From NCBI RefSeq assembly GCF_006475605.1, contig NZ_ML636837.1, positions 203,468-267,467 of the forward strand: a stretch of DNA of 64,000 nt, in the 5' to 3' direction. Each line of letters opens with the position of its first letter. Position 1 is the first letter of the stretch. The notes under the pieces are model-generated. The model was not told where the DNA came from and did not search any database. It saw only the letters and a program-made list of their open reading frames with translations. The DNA is from Asticcacaulis tiandongensis (GTDB lineage Bacteria > Pseudomonadota > Alphaproteobacteria > Caulobacterales > Caulobacteraceae). Both the position numbers and the translations under genes were made by a program. Shown here one piece after another: positions 16,714 through 26,667 of this stretch.

Positions 16714-17691
16714 CTATTTCTGGATGTCCATCACCTTGAGGATCACCGGCCCGAGGATCACAACAAACAGCACCGGCAGGAAGAAGACGATCATCGGCAC
16801 GGTAAGCTGTGCGGGCAGGGCCGCGGCTTTCTTTTCGGCGGCAGACAGACGCAGTTCGCGGTTTTCCTTGGCCATAACGCGCAAGGCCGTGGCCAGAGGC
16901 GTACCGTATTTCTCAGCTTGAATCATCGCCGTACAGACCGCCTTGATGCCGGGATGATTGGTGCGCCGCGCCAACCCTTCATAGGCCATACGCCGTTCGG
17001 GCAGGTAGGACAGTTCAGCCACCAGCAACGACAGTTCTTCGGCCAGTTCGATCGAACTAGAACCAATTTCCTGCGACACCTTATGGATGGCGGCCTCGAT
17101 AGACATACCCGCCTCAACGCAGATCAGCAGCAGGTCAAGCGCATCGGGAAAGGCCGCGACAATGGATTCGCGCCGCTTTTGCGCCTGATTGGAAATATAG
17201 ATGTTGGGCGCATAATAGCCGGCAACGAACGCCCCGACCGCAATCAGGATTTTCAGGTTCAGCTTCAGGCCGAAATCATTGATGAAGAAAATATAGAGCG
17301 CCGCCAGCCCGCCAAGCACGAACGGCATCATCATCCGAAAGAAGTAAAAGGTGGAGACCGGCTTAGGCCCGCGATAACCGGCCATAGCCAGATTATCAAC
17401 CACCTTGGGGTCTTCGAGCAGCGTCTTGAGGTTGAGCTTCTCAACAATGGTCTTATGCAGGCCATCGTCCGTGTGACGCAACCCACTGATGGTATTGTCT
17501 TTTGCCAGATGCTGGCGCGACTGACGGCGCAGTTCGTCACGGCGTGTGGCTACGGCTTTTAAACGCTTATCAAGGCTGTTGCCGCTGGTCATAGACCGCG
17601 ACAGGGTGATCAGCGCGATGAACACCATAACCCCCACCGCTATGGCGATCAGGTTGGCCGGGTCCATAATAAAGGCGGCAAGGGCGGTCAT
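16714..17691 (-). CDS. tadC: Tad pilus inner-membrane platform protein TadC
   Basis: Type II secretion F-domain protein of 325 residues. It forms with TadB the inner-membrane platform on which the CpaF ATPase drives Flp/Tad pilin assembly. Hydrophobic segments occur near residues 11-27, 105-155 and at the C-terminus (VPMIVFFLPVLFVVILGPVIL). The conserved cytoplasmic F-domain block AFPDALDLLLICVEAGMSIEAAI is clear. It is the last gene of the cluster (cpaH in Caulobacter naming), 16 bases after tadB. Confidence 0.93.
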   Translation of the reverse strand: MTALAAFIMDPANLIAIAVGVMVFIALITLSRSMTSGNSLDKRLKAVATRRDELRRQSRQHLAKDNTISGLRHTDDGLHKTIVEKLNLKTLLEDPKVVDNLAMAGYRGPKPVSTFYFFRMMMPFVLGGLAALYIFFINDFGLKLNLKILIAVGAFVAGYYAPNIYISNQAQKRRESIVAAFPDALDLLLICVEAGMSIEAAIHKVSQEIGSSSIELAEELSLLVAELSYLPERRMAYEGLARRTNHPGIKAVCTAMIQAEKYGTPLATALRVMAKENRELRLSAAEKKAAALPAQLTVPMIVFFLPVLFVVILGPVILKVMDIQK

Positions 17692-17707
17692 GATCTCTGG
17701 CCCTTTC

Positions 17708-18676
17708 TCAGAACTTGAAATTGATCATTTTGCGCATACTCAGTATGCCGAGCAGCATCCACACCGCCCCCCCCAGCAACAGCATCTGCCCGCGCAGATC
17801 GGTAAACATGATCATAATATAGTCCGGACGCGTGATAAAAATCAGAGCCCCCACCGCCGGTGGCAGGGAACCGATAATACCGGCAGACGCCAGGGCTTCG
17901 CTCGACAAGGCCTTGATCTTTTCACGCATCATGCGCCGCGCCCGCAGAACGGTAGACAGATTGCCCAGGGCTTCGGCCAGATTGCCGCCGGTGCGTGACT
18001 GAATGGCGATGACGATCGAGAAAAAGCGTAACTCCGGTGCTGGCATCCGTTCGCACATCTTATCAAGCGCCTGCTCCAGCGACATGCCGATACCAACATT
18101 TTCCACCAGCCGCTGAAACTCAGGCCCTAGTGGCGCACTCAGCTCGCGACTGATAATTTTAAGGCCGTCATTGACCGGCAGGCCCGATTTAATGCCGCGC
18201 ACCAGAATATCCATGGCATCAGGAAACAGAAGCGTAAATTTCTTGACGCGGCCCTTGGCAAGAAAACTCAATACCCAGCGCGGCAAGCCATAGCCAAAGG
18301 CGAAGGCCCCACCGAGACCAATGAACAGGTTACGGCTGACGAGAAACACAACCACCAGCCCGACCAGCCCTGCCACCACGCTCCATATCCAGAAACGGGT
18401 GACGTCCGGCGTCAGTCCGGCATGAAGCATCCGCGCCCGAAGCGTCAGGCGCTCCTTGCGGTCACGCTTTTCCGCCTCTTTGAGCTGCTCCATGATCTGT
18501 TTGCGGCGTTCTTCAGGCGTGCGGCTCTGCTTTTGCCGTTTGGGATTGGCGCTGACGCCGACGCCAATGGCCTGTGCGCGCTTGACGGCCACTTCCGATG
18601 CGCCGCCACCCGTCAGCACATAGCCCAGCGAAGCCAGCACCACAAAGGACAGCAGGGCAATCAGGATAATGGTCAT
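17708..18676 (-). CDS. tadB: Tad pilus inner-membrane platform protein TadB
   Basis: Type II secretion F-domain protein of 322 residues, partner of TadC in the pilus platform (cpaG in Caulobacter). It has an N-terminal membrane segment (about 2-20), a basic cytoplasmic stretch with EERRKQIMEQLKEAEKRDRKE, two central membrane segments, the F-domain motif LFPDAMDILVRGIKSGLPVNDGL, and a C-terminal membrane pair. It starts 9 bases after cpaF. The gene order and length agree with TadB rather than a second TadC. Confidence 0.93.
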   Translation of the reverse strand: MTIILIALLSFVVLASLGYVLTGGGASEVAVKRAQAIGVGVSANPKRQKQSRTPEERRKQIMEQLKEAEKRDRKERLTLRARMLHAGLTPDVTRFWIWSVVAGLVGLVVVFLVSRNLFIGLGGAFAFGYGLPRWVLSFLAKGRVKKFTLLFPDAMDILVRGIKSGLPVNDGLKIISRELSAPLGPEFQRLVENVGIGMSLEQALDKMCERMPAPELRFFSIVIAIQSRTGGNLAEALGNLSTVLRARRMMREKIKALSSEALASAGIIGSLPPAVGALIFITRPDYIMIMFTDLRGQMLLLGGAVWMLLGILSMRKMINFKF

Positions 18677-18685
18677 GAAAGGCCC

Positions 18686-20290
18686 CTATTCCGACGCATC
18701 AAGCGCTTCCGCCAGTTCGCGCTCAAGACCGTAATATTTGGCACGATCCCAGAAACGCGGACGACCGATACCGGTCGAGCGGTGACGTCCGATAATCCGG
18801 CCCTGCTTGTCCTCGCCTTCGATTTCATAGACAAACAGGTCCTGCGTCACCATGACATCACCCTCAAGGCCCAGAACCTCGGTGATATGGGTGATGCGGC
18901 GTGACCCGTCCCTGAGACGCGCCGCCTGCACGATGATATCAATCGAGCCGACGATCATTTCACGAATGGTACGTGACGGCAGGCCATAGCCGCCCATGGT
19001 GATCATCGATTCGAGACGCGACACGGCTTCGCGCGGTGAGTTGGCGTGCAGCGTACCCATTGATCCGTCATGGCCCGTGTTCATGGCCTGAAGCAGATCG
19101 AACGCTTCAGGGCCACGGACTTCGCCGACGATGATACGTTCAGGCCGCATCCGCAGACAGTTCTTCACCAGATCACGCATGGTAATCGTACCTTGCCCTT
19201 CAAGGTTCGGCGGACGCGTCTCAAGGCGCACCACATGCGGCTGCTGCAACTGAAGCTCGGCGGCATCTTCGCAGGTGATAACGCGTTCGGTCGGATCGAT
19301 AAAGGCCGTCAGCGTATTGAGGAGCGTCGTCTTGCCCGAACCCGTACCGCCGGAAATCAGCACATTACAGCGCGACGCACCGATCACACCCAATACCCGC
19401 GCCCCTTCGGGGCTGATGGAGCCGAACTCCACCAGATTACGCATGGTCAGCTTGTCTTTTTTGAACTTACGAATGGTCAGGGTCGGGCCATCGAGCGCCA
19501 GCGGTGCAGCAATGACGTTAACGCGTGACCCGTCCGGCAAACGGGCGTCACAGATGGGCGAGCTCTCGTCGACACGCCGCCCGACCTGAGACACGATGCG
19601 CTGACAGATATTCATCAACTGCATATTGTCGCGGAAACGCACATTGGTCAGTTGCACCTTGCCGCCGACTTCGATGAAGACACGGCTTGCGCCATTGACC
19701 ATGATATCGGCAATGTCATCACGCGCCAGCAAAGGCTCCAGCGGCCCATAGCCCAGAACATCATTGATAATGTCCTGCACCAGATTGTCCTGCTCGGACA
19801 CCGACATGGAGACGTTCTTGATCGCCACCAGTTCAGAAACGATGTCGCGGATTTCTTCGGACGCGGCCTTCTGATCAAGCTGCGCCAGTTGCGACAGATC
19901 AATCGTATTCAGCAGGGCATTAAAAATTGCGGTCTTGGTGGCGTGATAATAGTCAGACTGTTCACGGACGACTTCCGTCACCGCCTGCGCCTGATGCATC
20001 TGCTGAAGTCCGGCATTAAGCTTGGCTTTTGCGGCAGACGCCTTATCGCCGCCGACCCGCTTTTCCTGTCTGAGATCGGCCCCCGGATCAGACAAGACGC
20101 TCTTCGTCGCCGTATCCGCGACCTTTTGCGGACGTGTAGCAATATCCCCACCACCGGCATCCGGTGGCGGGGCACCTCTGATGTCTTCGCGTGCCTGACT
20201 TAAGGCCTGAGGCCGTGCGGCCACAGGCCGCGACGGGTCAGTGGCCCCAAAAAGCCGGTTCACAGGATCTGAGGGTCGTTTACCAAACAC
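18686..20290 (-). CDS. cpaF: Tad pilus assembly ATPase CpaF (TadA)
   Basis: Secretion ATPase of 534 residues that powers pilin extension and retraction. A polar, poorly conserved N-terminal region (1-100) is followed by the N-terminal domain ([20 protein letters not shown]), Walker A GGTGSGKT (314-321), the Asp box, Walker B ([14 protein letters not shown]) and the His box ([18 protein letters not shown]). The start is a GTG; no better start lies nearby. It is 10 bases after cpaE in the same transcript. CpaF is the best conserved protein of the cluster. Confidence 0.96.
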   Translation of the reverse strand: MFGKRPSDPVNRLFGATDPSRPVAARPQALSQAREDIRGAPPPDAGGGDIATRPQKVADTATKSVLSDPGADLRQEKRVGGDKASAAKAKLNAGLQQMHQAQAVTEVVREQSDYYHATKTAIFNALLNTIDLSQLAQLDQKAASEEIRDIVSELVAIKNVSMSVSEQDNLVQDIINDVLGYGPLEPLLARDDIADIMVNGASRVFIEVGGKVQLTNVRFRDNMQLMNICQRIVSQVGRRVDESSPICDARLPDGSRVNVIAAPLALDGPTLTIRKFKKDKLTMRNLVEFGSISPEGARVLGVIGASRCNVLISGGTGSGKTTLLNTLTAFIDPTERVITCEDAAELQLQQPHVVRLETRPPNLEGQGTITMRDLVKNCLRMRPERIIVGEVRGPEAFDLLQAMNTGHDGSMGTLHANSPREAVSRLESMITMGGYGLPSRTIREMIVGSIDIIVQAARLRDGSRRITHITEVLGLEGDVMVTQDLFVYEIEGEDKQGRIIGRHRSTGIGRPRFWDRAKYYGLERELAEALDASE

Positions 20291-20300
20291 CTTCGGTTGC

Positions 20301-21800
20301 TCACTTCCTGAATAGCTTATTGAGGAAAGACTTCTGCGGTTTCTTTACTTCGGGGGTGCGACCGGTAATGGCCGCCGTCAATTGATTGAGCGCCTCATGC
20401 GCCTTTGACGCCGGTGCCAGTTCGGCAATCATCTGGGCATTGTTTGACGCCTGACCGAACAGCTTGGGGTCAAACGGAATGGCGCAGACCGGCACCAGCC
20501 CCAGCGCTGCCGTAAAATCCTTGAGCGGAATTTCAGGCCGTCCGGGCATATCCACCTGATTAAGCACCAGCTTCGGCGGATTATCGTTAGGCCGGAAGGT
20601 TTTCAGAAGATCGATCAGGTTCTTGGCATTACGCAATGACGCCAGATCCGGAGTCGCCACGATCACCACATCGTCCGCCGAAATCAGCGCTTTTTTCAGC
20701 CAGGGCGTCCAGAGATGCGGCAAGTCCAGCACGATAAAGGGTGCGACCGAGCGCACCTTGCGCGTGACTTCCTCATAGGCCTCTTCGTCGGCCAGATAAT
20801 CCTGATCGAGTGACGCCGGTGCCGAAAACAACGACAGACGCTCCGAGCACTTGGTCAGCATACGATCAAGCAAGGTGGCATCCAGACGGTCAGGCTCATT
20901 CAGCGCCTCGGCCATGCCCTGAAGCGGGTCCTGATTGAAATCGAGCCCTGCCGTACCAAACGGCAGATCATAGTCGGCAATCACCGTATTGGTCTGCATG
21001 GATTCCGACAGATTATAGGCGAAATTATGCGCCAGCGCCGATGATCCGGCCCCGCCGCGCGCCCCGATAAAGGCGATGGTGCGACCGGCGAAGGGCGCTT
21101 CCGGATCGGTAAACAGGCCGCCAATAACCCGGATGAGCTGTAAGGGCTGCACCGGTGCCACCAGATAATCCGACACCCCTGCCCGCATCAGTTCGCGATA
21201 GAGTGAAATATCATTGTGCTGGCCGATGACCACAACCTTGGTCGAAGCGTCACAGACCTCCGCCAGTCGTGACAGTTGATCCATAATGTCCGGGCCACGG
21301 GCATTGGTTTCAACAATGATCAAGGACGGCGTCGGCTCCTGCTCATAGGCTGCCACCGCCTCGTCCACCCCGCCCCTTCGGACGATGGATTGCGCACGGC
21401 TCATGCGGCGATCAAGAGCGGCCGTATCACACACCTGAAGCGTGCCGTCATTTTCCGGAAAGAAGTGAATGGCGATACGCGGAATGCTGATTGCATCTCC
21501 GCTCCCGTCACCCGCCTGAGGCGAAAACCCGGCTGCCGCCTGAAGGCCCGACATGGCTGATGCCTGAGCGGCGGGTGCGGGCGTCAGGGCCTGACGCAGA
21601 TCGCCGCCTGCATCCCGAAGCGACACATCCAGCCCGTCCTCGATTTCATCCGCAAAGGGATCATCCAGTACGCTGTGGTGTCCATTGTGCCCCCCCTCCA
21701 GCGGCGCGGCATAGTCATCCTGATCGTCGAACGCATCAAACGGATCAGGCAGATTAGCGGTTGTGGACGGATTATGAGTCATTTTCGGGCTCAGATTCAT
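20301..21800 (-). CDS. cpaE: Pilus assembly protein CpaE (TadZ-type MinD/ParA ATPase)
   Basis: Localisation factor for the Tad machine; in Caulobacter CpaE sits at the pole. Of 499 residues, about 1-105 are a low-complexity N-terminal arm and 105-235 a receiver-like domain (VVVIGQHNDISLYRELMRAGVSDYL). The rest is a MinD/ParA fold beginning AFIGARGGAGSSALAHN. That P-loop is atypical, with Ser where the catalytic Lys of MinD sits, as in other TadZ proteins. Its ATG overlaps the cpaD stop by four bases. Confidence 0.94.
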   Translation of the reverse strand: MNLSPKMTHNPSTTANLPDPFDAFDDQDDYAAPLEGGHNGHHSVLDDPFADEIEDGLDVSLRDAGGDLRQALTPAPAAQASAMSGLQAAAGFSPQAGDGSGDAISIPRIAIHFFPENDGTLQVCDTAALDRRMSRAQSIVRRGGVDEAVAAYEQEPTPSLIIVETNARGPDIMDQLSRLAEVCDASTKVVVIGQHNDISLYRELMRAGVSDYLVAPVQPLQLIRVIGGLFTDPEAPFAGRTIAFIGARGGAGSSALAHNFAYNLSESMQTNTVIADYDLPFGTAGLDFNQDPLQGMAEALNEPDRLDATLLDRMLTKCSERLSLFSAPASLDQDYLADEEAYEEVTRKVRSVAPFIVLDLPHLWTPWLKKALISADDVVIVATPDLASLRNAKNLIDLLKTFRPNDNPPKLVLNQVDMPGRPEIPLKDFTAALGLVPVCAIPFDPKLFGQASNNAQMIAELAPASKAHEALNQLTAAITGRTPEVKKPQKSFLNKLFRK

Positions 21801-22474
21801 TGAATGGCATCGGAAACAGTGCCTCTGGCCGCATCATTTTCTGCGGAAGAGGTGATTTCACCCTTACGGTATTTATCAATGACCGTGACCTTTCGTCCGG
21901 CATCTGACGGGGTAGCGACCTGCGGAGCGGCTACATCACGTGGGTCAGCAATCTGCGCGGCCATATTGGCCGTCACCGCACACCCGAAGTTGCTATGCAC
22001 CCCATTGTTGGCCGTCTGGGTCAGGTTGTCCCAGGTCCGGTTACAGGTCTCGCGCACGGTGCGATATTCGACCTCACTGACGCCAATCACATCGACCGGC
22101 AAGGCATCACTCGTTGCCAAAGTGATAACCGACGGGCTGACGCGCCGCGACACCAGATAATCGATCATATCATGACCACCCCGAATAGAATCGGGATGGT
22201 TAGAGGTGGTGATCACCAGATCGGTGGCGCTGCCGGTTGCCCAGCTTGCTTTCTCGGCAATCTGATCAAGGGCGCGGCGCTGATTATCGGAAAAACCGCC
22301 CGCATGCCGTTTGAAGTGCACCGTATCGGTTCGCGATTCCGCCGCCAACTGATACTTGCCTCCGGGCAGGGTGGCCGCAAAGGCTTCTTTCTGCGCGGGC
22401 GACGTATTACAGCCGCTCATCAGCAGGGCGCTGCCGAGCGTTACAACTGTGACTATGTTCCTGAGGTCAAGCAT
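21797..22474 (-). CDS. cpaD: Pilus assembly lipoprotein CpaD
   Basis: Outer-membrane-associated lipoprotein of the Tad apparatus, 225 residues. The signal peptide ends in a lipobox (LLMSGC, Cys22). CpaD-family marks include HFKRHAGGFSDNQRRALDQIA and the C-terminal NFGCAVTANMAAQIADPRD, with a conserved cysteine there. It helps the CpaC secretin assemble. It begins 10 bases after cpaC and overlaps cpaE by four bases. Confidence 0.93.
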   Translation of the reverse strand: MLDLRNIVTVVTLGSALLMSGCNTSPAQKEAFAATLPGGKYQLAAESRTDTVHFKRHAGGFSDNQRRALDQIAEKASWATGSATDLVITTSNHPDSIRGGHDMIDYLVSRRVSPSVITLATSDALPVDVIGVSEVEYRTVRETCNRTWDNLTQTANNGVHSNFGCAVTANMAAQIADPRDVAAPQVATPSDAGRKVTVIDKYRKGEITSSAENDAARGTVSDAIQ

Positions 22475-22484
22475 CGGTGCGTCC

Positions 22485-24056
22485 TTATTCGATCACATAG
22501 CCAATAGGGGCCTGATAGGCACCCGGCGGTGGGGGTTCGGACGCAAAGTCACCGTTGCTTTCGCGTACGACCTTATTGAGCCGCCCGAGGAAAACGGACT
22601 CCATATCATGGGCAATCTGGAGATTATCCGCCGGCGTCTGTAAGCCGTCCGGATGGCCGGGCGTGACCAGATAAGGGGTGACAATCACCACCAGCTCGGT
22701 TTCTTCCGACAGGAAATCACGTGAGCGGAACAAGGTGCCCAGCACCGGCAGGGACGTCAGGCCGGGCAGGGAATCTATGGTCTGCTTATAGTTTGACTGT
22801 AGCAATCCGGCGATCATCAGGGATGATCCCGACTGCATCTCGACCGTGGTTTCGGCACGGCGCACACTCAGGGCCGGAATGGTGAAATTGCCATTGAGCG
22901 TATAGGCACCGGTATTGGTCAGTTCCGACACTTCGGTCGACAGCTTGATCGAGATACGCCCACCCGACAGCACCACAGGGGTAAAGCCAAGGCCCACACC
23001 GAACGGCTTGAACTCTACTGTGATGCGGCCTTGCGTATCCTGATTGACCGGTACGGGGAATTCACCACCGGCAAGGAAGCGTGCGGCTTCGCCAGACACC
23101 GCCGTCAGATTGGGCTCGGCCAGTGTCCGCACCAGACCGACGCGCTCAAAGGCCTCAAGACAATGCTGGGCATTGTTTCCGGTAAGAGTTGACCAGGCAG
23201 AAGAGGCCGTATCCTGCACCGTACGACCAACCGTCCCCACCAGAGACCCGTCAGGTGACGTCGTCGTCAGGGATGTGGAATTGGTATCGCTGCTGCTTGA
23301 GGTGAGGTTGGTTGGTCTGGCCCCGCGCTGGCCATAACACAGACCGCGTCCACCCTGATAACCACCGTTCGTACTGAAGGTATTGCCGCGGCCGAAGGAA
23401 TAGGAACGGGTGCCGTTATTATAGACAACGTCCGCCGCCAGCCCCAGTTGCTTGATGGTATTGCGCTCAACTTCGACAATGCGCACCTTGAGCATCACCT
23501 GATCCTGACCGGCAATGGCCAGCGAATTGATGACATTCTCAGGCTTTTCGGCAAAGGCTGAGGCCAGACGCTGAATGGCCTCAGCCTCAGCGGCATTAGC
23601 CACCAGACCATTGAGAATAACAAAGCCGTTGACGTTTTCGACTTCGATCTGCGCCTGCGGATAGATGCGGCGGATCGTATCCGCCAGCTGATCGGTCGGC
23701 GCTTCGACGCGCACACTGAGATTCAGTATCTGACGACCCGAGGCATCAAAGAAGATAGCGTCCGACTGACCGGCAGCTACACCCAGCACAAAAATCCGAC
23801 GCGGATTACGCAGCACGGCATCGGCCACCGCCGGATTAGAGACAAACACATCTGCCGCATCGACCGGCAGATCAATAACCGCCGACCGCCCCTTGGGCAG
23901 GTTCAGCACCTGCGTGCGCACAGGACTTGAACGCGTCTCGACATTCAGCTGCGCATTACCCGCCTGATAGGGCACCGGCTGCGCCATCGCTGCCGTTCCC
24001 GCCAGAGCCATTATCATCGCCGTCGCGGCCATATGTCTCATTGGATAGCTGCTCAT
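22485..24056 (-). CDS. cpaC: Pilus secretin CpaC (RcpA)
   Basis: Outer-membrane secretin through which the Tad pilus exits, 523 residues. It has a signal peptide (about 1-25, ending AMAQ), the N-terminal pilus/BON-type domains (SAVIDLPVDAADVFVSNPAVAD), and the secretin core with the VPVNQDTQGRITVEFKPFGVGL region and GSSLMIAGLL. A Ser/Thr-rich insertion of about 50 residues (about 245-295, SSSSDTNSTSLTTTSPDG) interrupts the region before the secretin core. It overlaps cpaB by four bases (ATGA). Confidence 0.95.
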   Translation of the reverse strand: MSSYPMRHMAATAMIMALAGTAAMAQPVPYQAGNAQLNVETRSSPVRTQVLNLPKGRSAVIDLPVDAADVFVSNPAVADAVLRNPRRIFVLGVAAGQSDAIFFDASGRQILNLSVRVEAPTDQLADTIRRIYPQAQIEVENVNGFVILNGLVANAAEAEAIQRLASAFAEKPENVINSLAIAGQDQVMLKVRIVEVERNTIKQLGLAADVVYNNGTRSYSFGRGNTFSTNGGYQGGRGLCYGQRGARPTNLTSSSSDTNSTSLTTTSPDGSLVGTVGRTVQDTASSAWSTLTGNNAQHCLEAFERVGLVRTLAEPNLTAVSGEAARFLAGGEFPVPVNQDTQGRITVEFKPFGVGLGFTPVVLSGGRISIKLSTEVSELTNTGAYTLNGNFTIPALSVRRAETTVEMQSGSSLMIAGLLQSNYKQTIDSLPGLTSLPVLGTLFRSRDFLSEETELVVIVTPYLVTPGHPDGLQTPADNLQIAHDMESVFLGRLNKVVRESNGDFASEPPPPGAYQAPIGYVIE

Positions 24057-24943
24057 CGTGTAACCACCACCTCTGAGGCCTGACCGTTACGCACCACCGT
24101 CACCGTATTGGTGCTTGCTGTGCCTGTATTGCCCACCCGACCGGACGGGCCGTTTACATCGGCATAGGAACGCAGCATCAGGGCCAGCGTGCCCTGCGCC
24201 CGTGCCTGCGCCAGCGCCTGTCCTTCTTCGGGTGTCACCTCAACCGTCGCCGTTGCCCCCACAACCGCATTCCCCTCGGTCGGAGCGGTCACCGCCTGAT
24301 CGATCGCCAGAACCTTGATATTGCGCAGCACCTGACGCGTGACCATGACATTGCTGCCCTCGGCACGACGATCTTCGGCACTGACCAGAATATCCACGCG
24401 GTCACCGGGCAGGATAAAACCACCCGCCGTTGTCTCCACGCTGATCGGCACGGCCATAGCGCGCTTGCCCGGCTCAAGCATCACCGCCATCATGCCGCTC
24501 TGACCGGCCTGAACCACCTTGCGGTCAATGATCGGCTCATTTTGCAGAATAGGCTCACGCACCACGGCATTGAGCAGATTTTCCTTGCCGCGCGTCGGAT
24601 TAATTGCGGCATCAGCCGCTTCGGCCACGACCTCACCCGCCTTGGCCAACTGATTCGTTTCTTCAGGGGATTTAGCGACCTCGACCACACCATCGGTATA
24701 ATAGGCGGCATTAAGCGCATCGGCTGGCCAGTCTTTCCACACCAGATCGGCCTCAGCGATACGCTGCCCGACCTTGAGATCGCGCGCCGCCACCAGCACT
24801 TTCGTCGTTGGTGCTTCCACGACCACCTTGCTTGCGCCTGTTTCAGCAGGGGTTTTACCGCCCACCAGCCCGCGCACCAGAAACGCCAGTAGTAACGCCG
24901 CTACGGCAGCTACTGCGAATACGACGTAACGTGACGCCTTCAT
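24053..24943 (-). CDS. cpaB: Pilus assembly protein CpaB (RcpC)
   Basis: Periplasmic Tad component of 296 residues that may connect the inner-membrane complex to the secretin. It starts with an N-terminal membrane anchor (YVVFAVAAVAALLLAFLVRG) followed by an SAF domain (TTKVLVAARDLKVGQRIAEADL) and the conserved MAVPISVETTAGGFILPGDRVD segment. I chose the ATG at 24943, nine bases after AGGGGA; upstream in-frame starts have no ribosome site. It is the first gene of the cluster here. In Caulobacter it is preceded by pilA and cpaA, which are absent. Confidence 0.93.
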   Translation of the reverse strand: MKASRYVVFAVAAVAALLLAFLVRGLVGGKTPAETGASKVVVEAPTTKVLVAARDLKVGQRIAEADLVWKDWPADALNAAYYTDGVVEVAKSPEETNQLAKAGEVVAEAADAAINPTRGKENLLNAVVREPILQNEPIIDRKVVQAGQSGMMAVMLEPGKRAMAVPISVETTAGGFILPGDRVDILVSAEDRRAEGSNVMVTRQVLRNIKVLAIDQAVTAPTEGNAVVGATATVEVTPEEGQALAQARAQGTLALMLRSYADVNGPSGRVGNTGTASTNTVTVVRNGQASEVVVTR

Positions 24944-25055
24944 TAAGCCCATTCCCCTGGAAGGATTCTGCCGGTATCCGCCGCAACCGCGATCTGGACA
25001 CATGTCGACCTGTCAGCCGAATCCGTGATTTGCGTTTAAACAGGGCAAGTTTTGC

Positions 25056-25070
25056 TTAAGTTTGGTTAAC
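25056..25070. promoter_or_regulatory. CtrA-like motif upstream of cpaB
   Basis: TTAAGTTTGGTTAAC resembles the CtrA site TTAA-N7-TTAAC but with a six-base spacer. It lies about 113 bases upstream of the cpaB start. CtrA activates pilA in Caulobacter. A short AT-rich motif like this can occur by chance. Confidence 0.3.
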
Positions 25071-25126
25071 GTTACCCTAAGACGCCGTTATATGGGCAAA
25101 GGTCAGGCAATAATTAACGCCTGAAA

Positions 25127-26353
25127 TTAGCGTCTGAGCGGCAAACAGGCCGGCCCCAGAGGATCAAACGCCTTATAGGTCAGGATAAATTCCTGATGGC
25201 CAAGCGCTTCGGACTTGCTTAAGCCCCCCGCCGCCACATTCAGCACGACATCGATGATTTCACTGCCAACCTCATCAAGAGACGCCCGCCCCTCCATGAT
25301 ACGTCCGGCGTCAACATCCATGTCTTCGTGCAGTTTCTTATAGGTATCGGGATTGGCGCAGACCTTGATGACAGGTGAAATGGCCGACCCGACCACCGAA
25401 CCGCGCCCTGTGGTAAACAGGGTCAGATGCGCCCCACAGGCAATCAGTTCGACGATCTCGGCATTATCCGAGATGTTCGGGAAGCCAAAGCGCACTTCAC
25501 CGTCCGGCACGACATCCAGCAGATATAACCCGCCACTTGGCGGCAGATCACCGGGTTTTAATATGCCGCAAATCGGGGCCGAACCTGATTTGGAATAGGC
25601 TCCCATCGACTTTTCTTCCTGTGTCGTCAGGCCGCCTTCGGCATTTCCCGGCGCAAAAGACCCATAGCCCATGACCGTATAATAGGCTTCGGCCTTTTGC
25701 ACACAAGCCTCAAGCGCCGCCCCCAGTTCCGGCGTCACCGCGCGTGAGGCCATGATCTTTTCACAGCCGACAAGCTCGCCGGTTTCCTCAAATATACAGG
25801 CCGCCCCCTGCGCCCCCAGCCAGTCAAACGCCCGACCGACCGCCGGATTGGCTGTAATGCCTGAAGTGCCATCCGATCCGCCGCAAATCGTCCCGATCAC
25901 CAGTTCAGAGACATCCATCGGCACCACCGGCACCTCTGCGGCAATGGCTTTCAGACGCGCGACCGCCTCAAGCCCCTGCGCCACGGTCGAAAGCGTGCCG
26001 CCCGAATTCTGGATCACCAGCGTTTCGCATGGACGGCCAGACGCCTCAATGACCTGCTTCAGGCGCTCACGGTTGAAGCTTTCGCAACCCAGAGAAATCA
26101 GCAAAACCCCGCCGACATTCGGATGGGTGGTCACCGCCGACATGACCTTAAAGGCATAGTCATTGGGATAGCAGCCGGGAAAACCGATCAGGTGCACGTC
26201 ACTGTCGTCAGCCTTATTGACGATCTGCCGCGCCACATGGTGCGCACATTCCACCAGATAGGCGACGGCGATGACATTGCGAATGCCCTTCCGACCATCT
26301 GCCCTGAGGCGACCGGTCAGTTGCGGACGATCATGTTCAATAAGCGTTTCCAT
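25127..26353 (-). CDS. UxaA-family dehydratase, large subunit
   Basis: Homologue of the C-terminal catalytic domain of altronate/galactarate dehydratases and of SuyB, 408 residues. Marks include GRKGIRNVIAV at the N-terminus, the cysteine-containing HLIGFPGCYPND and LLISLGCESFNRE segments, and TICGGSDGTSGITANPAVG. The cysteines and conserved Gly-rich loops fit a metal-dependent sugar-acid dehydratase. It is translated directly after the small subunit (TGATG overlap). With a FucP transporter, mutarotase and aldose dehydrogenase nearby, a deoxy-sugar acid such as L-fuconate is a possible substrate; this is inference. Confidence 0.85.
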   Translation of the reverse strand: METLIEHDRPQLTGRLRADGRKGIRNVIAVAYLVECAHHVARQIVNKADDSDVHLIGFPGCYPNDYAFKVMSAVTTHPNVGGVLLISLGCESFNRERLKQVIEASGRPCETLVIQNSGGTLSTVAQGLEAVARLKAIAAEVPVVPMDVSELVIGTICGGSDGTSGITANPAVGRAFDWLGAQGAACIFEETGELVGCEKIMASRAVTPELGAALEACVQKAEAYYTVMGYGSFAPGNAEGGLTTQEEKSMGAYSKSGSAPICGILKPGDLPPSGGLYLLDVVPDGEVRFGFPNISDNAEIVELIACGAHLTLFTTGRGSVVGSAISPVIKVCANPDTYKKLHEDMDVDAGRIMEGRASLDEVGSEIIDVVLNVAAGGLSKSEALGHQEFILTYKAFDPLGPACLPLRR

Positions 26354-26667
26354 CAGCCAACAACCTTACGTGTATGTGACGGAATATAGTCACTTTTCAT
26401 ATTATGCAGATGCACATGTCCCCCCTTCGGGGCGGCCCCCGTCATGGAACCAATAGGCGCACCGTATTTGATAATCTTGTCACCCACACTCAGGTCACGT
26501 CGCGCCACCTTATGCCCGACCTCGATGCGCTCACCGGCCACCACCTCTGCGCCATCAATCACCAGCCTGACGCCGGGTTCGATCACCTGACGGCACACCA
26601 GAACATTATCATGATCATGCAGAAGTATCAGATCAGACGACACCCGCACATTCGTTTCCTTATCCAT
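26353..26667 (-). CDS. UxaA-family dehydratase, small subunit (SAF domain)
   Basis: An SAF-domain protein of 104 residues equal to the N-terminal domain of UxaA/GarD dehydratases or to SuyA. Visible are LILLHDHDNVLVC, EVGHKVARRDLSVGDKIIKYGAPIGSMT and the histidine-rich end GGHVHLHNMKSDY, a typical family signature. It overlaps the aldo/keto reductase stop by eight bases and the large-subunit start by one, so the three genes are translated together. The two polypeptides should assemble into one enzyme. Confidence 0.88.
   Translation of the reverse strand: MDKETNVRVSSDLILLHDHDNVLVCRQVIEPGVRLVIDGAEVVAGERIEVGHKVARRDLSVGDKIIKYGAPIGSMTGAAPKGGHVHLHNMKSDYIPSHTRKVVG

Noticed and set aside
16693-17562. 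289-codon plus-strand frame opposite tadC
   Set aside because: A shadow of tadC in a GC-rich frame; His/Gln/Arg-rich with no recognisable domain.
25127-26667. Sulfolactate sulfo-lyase SuyA/SuyB as the firm call for the split dehydratase
   Set aside because: The subunit split fits, but the operon context is sugar oxidation and no sulfonate transporter or sulfite-handling gene is present.
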